From Larimichthys crocea (Eukaryota; Chordata; Actinopteri; Sciaenidae), in the NCBI RefSeq assembly GCF_000972845.2, contig NC_040013.1, forward strand, positions 8,458,061 through 8,522,060: a stretch of 64,000 nucleotides of DNA. Direction: 5' to 3'. Made by a program: the position numbers and the translations under genes. Below are positions 62,201 to 64,000 of this stretch, one piece after another. The notes under the pieces are model-generated. The model was not told the DNA's origin. It saw only the letters and a program-made list of their open reading frames with translations, and did not search any database. Positions within the stretch are counted from its first letter, which is position 1; each line of letters opens with the position of its first letter.

Positions 62201-64000
62201 CACTTAGAAACGGATCCTGGGGAAAAATAAGTCCAGATGCTGTACAGTCCCATGTTGCTCAGTTATGCAGCATTGGTTTCTGCTGTCATTTTAGCTCCAG
62301 CATTCCTGGAATAACTACAGCATTGGTCAGTGTATTTTTAGACAAAAATCAAACCAACGATCAAACCTCTACTTAATAACTTTTCTTTTTGTTTGTTTGA
62401 TTTTTTTTTTTTAAAGCCTGTTTGCAACATTTTGTCTAGGTTCAGTAGATGCAAATATTTGATTTACTGCAGAAAGCGTATGCAAATTTTTGCAAAGTGG
62501 CCAAACTGACTTGGAAAGTGAATGTCACTGATACTACTATCAGATGAACACAGTAACCAGGATTGAACCTGCATTGGGATGCAAAATGGCTCAACACATC
62601 ACCTGACCAAACTTTGTAACCCAGGCAACAGTTGATTTTGATTTGACCATTGAAAAATTGTGTTATTGGGAAAGGAAAGAGGTCAATGACACTGATATGG
62701 GCTTCTAAGCTGACAACAGCAGCAGCACAAAGCCTTCCTATAAAGGGCTGGAGCAGTGATGAGCAAGTGTTTGCTGTAGGGAGGCAAATGGCGATGGGAT
62801 GGATGGGGATTTTCATAATGGTCTGTGGGAACCGGTGTCAGAGGCCATGGTGAGAGTCAGAAGTGAGCACAGCACAACATGACTAATCAGGAAAGTGGCT
62901 TTCTTTGAGTGTTACTAAAAAGAACGCCTGATCGGTACGTCTACATTGAAACAGAAGAATTATAGATCAGCTGTGACTCACGCTCTTTAGCGTTAACTCA
63001 CTCATTAAGCTCAGTTGTCAGCTCAGCGCTCCAAAGACCAAATAACCTCTTATAGGGCATAAGAGGCAGAAATCAGCTACATACAATTTTCCTTTTACAC
63101 CGAGTCATTTTCTGCATTTCACTCCTGACGTCAGACCTCTTAATGAAGACAGTGTAGCTCACCGCCGCCGAGTTCTGCACAGCCAGTCTAAAGATTTTAT
63201 TTCACTGCTTCCACAGCTTGCCTTATTTCACTATGGCTTAATGAGAGTCATTTGGAATAATAGGCTTCCATTGAACGGAGGCATCTGCATCCACACAGCT
63301 CTAAATGAGTGAGCTAATTTCCAAAGATAATCACCTCTCCTGCTGTGTTTTTATGCAGAGATGCTGTAGATTTTTAGCCTTGGATTTAATGAAGTCAAAA
63401 ATTACCTTTAATCCTCCGGTAGGATCTACGGAAGCTGAATGCATCACTAATATTTGTCTTTAAATCCCCAAAGAAAGGGTTATTTTCACAAACATGGCAG
63501 TTTACAGAATGACTAATGCCACTATCTAAGAAAAGTGTGACTATAAAAATCTCACATATTAAATGGCATTTCTATGAATCAAAATTTAAAAAAGTTTTAA
63601 TTAGCAATTTATGAAGTCTATCATTTAGTGTCCATTGAAATATGTACATTTAAATAGTGTATATATTAGTGTATATATTTTTCCTCATCAAATCATTCAA
63701 TAAGTTTCTTGTTAAACTACCCGGCAGTTAATTTAAGTGAAATAAGAATAGTCTTTAATTCTGCTGCTGTAAAAGATATTGGCATTTAGGACCTGCTGAG
63801 GGCAGATCCATTAACTGAGCACATAATCATCAAAACTTTCTCACTGCAAAGAAATCCTTGCCTTTACTGACTGCTTAAAATATGCCTCGATGTGTACTAC
63901 AGAGACATTTTGACTAGCGCAACTGAAGCACTCCGTGCTGCTGTAGAGACGTAAAAAGAACTACAAACACTTTTTACATGTTTCCAAGAGCAAACAAGTG

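Larger units (their letters stand above)
39835..64000. other. Upstream intron or 5'-flanking DNA of ptprd; no exon placed
   Basis: No recognisable protein is encoded in these 24 kb on either strand. The start of the interval (minus strand, just above 39834) is intronic, as shown by the acceptor and pyrimidine tract. It holds a MITE (40351-40629), a CpG-rich patch (41566-41880), several (GT/CA)n arrays, a purine-rich tract (46463-46700), a 2.5-copy tandem repeat (53906-54186), and long T runs (45653-45670, 56450-56477, 59140-59158, 59234-59253). One or more 5' UTR exons of ptprd are expected here or beyond, but cannot be called without transcript or conservation data. Confidence 0.7.

Noticed and set aside
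62555..62575. Minus-strand GGTTCAATCC, similar to a B box
   Set aside because: There is no matching A box or T/A-rich tail, so neither a tRNA nor a tRNA-derived SINE can be supported.

Overview
The window reads as vertebrate nuclear DNA, most likely from a ray-finned (teleost) fish. Almost all of it is non-coding and AT-rich, with many short (CA/GT)n microsatellites, long homopolymers and one fish-style MITE. There is no bacterial-style gene packing, no operon, and no rRNA, tRNA or CRISPR array that I can support. The fish assignment is inference, from the repeats and from introns that are compact compared with the mammalian orthologue.

I recognise one gene. It lies on the minus strand and is the 5' coding end of ptprd, a type IIa (LAR-family) receptor protein tyrosine phosphatase. 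Three exons can be placed to the base from splice sites, reading phase and protein similarity. The first carries the end of the 5' UTR, the start codon and the signal peptide (39834 down to 39649). The other two together encode Ig-like domain 1 (17589 down to 17444, and 15466 down to 15325). The three coding parts (79, 146 and 142 bp) join in frame to give 122 residues plus one base. The protein should be a pre-synaptic/neuronal adhesion receptor; this part includes a conserved KKGKK heparan/chondroitin-sulfate-binding patch and the Ig1 cysteine pair. Ig2 onward, the fibronectin repeats, the membrane segment and the phosphatase domains lie beyond position 1 and are not in the window.

Layout along the plus strand: 1-15324 is the 5' part of the intron after the Ig1 exons; 15325-15466 is an exon; 15467-17443 is a 2.0 kb intron; 17444-17589 is an exon; 17590-39648 is a 22 kb intron; 39649-39834 is the signal-peptide exon; 39835-64000 is upstream intron or 5'-flanking DNA. 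The non-coding parts hold microsatellites, Z-DNA-prone and G-quadruplex-prone tracts, a purine-only-like tract, a 279 bp MITE with 24 bp terminal inverted repeats, and a 2.5-copy tandem repeat. A CpG-rich patch about 2 kb upstream of the signal exon could be an alternative promoter. A 45-codon ORF with one membrane segment inside an intron is the only other coding candidate I thought worth flagging, and it is weak. I did not find a new multi-gene system here.
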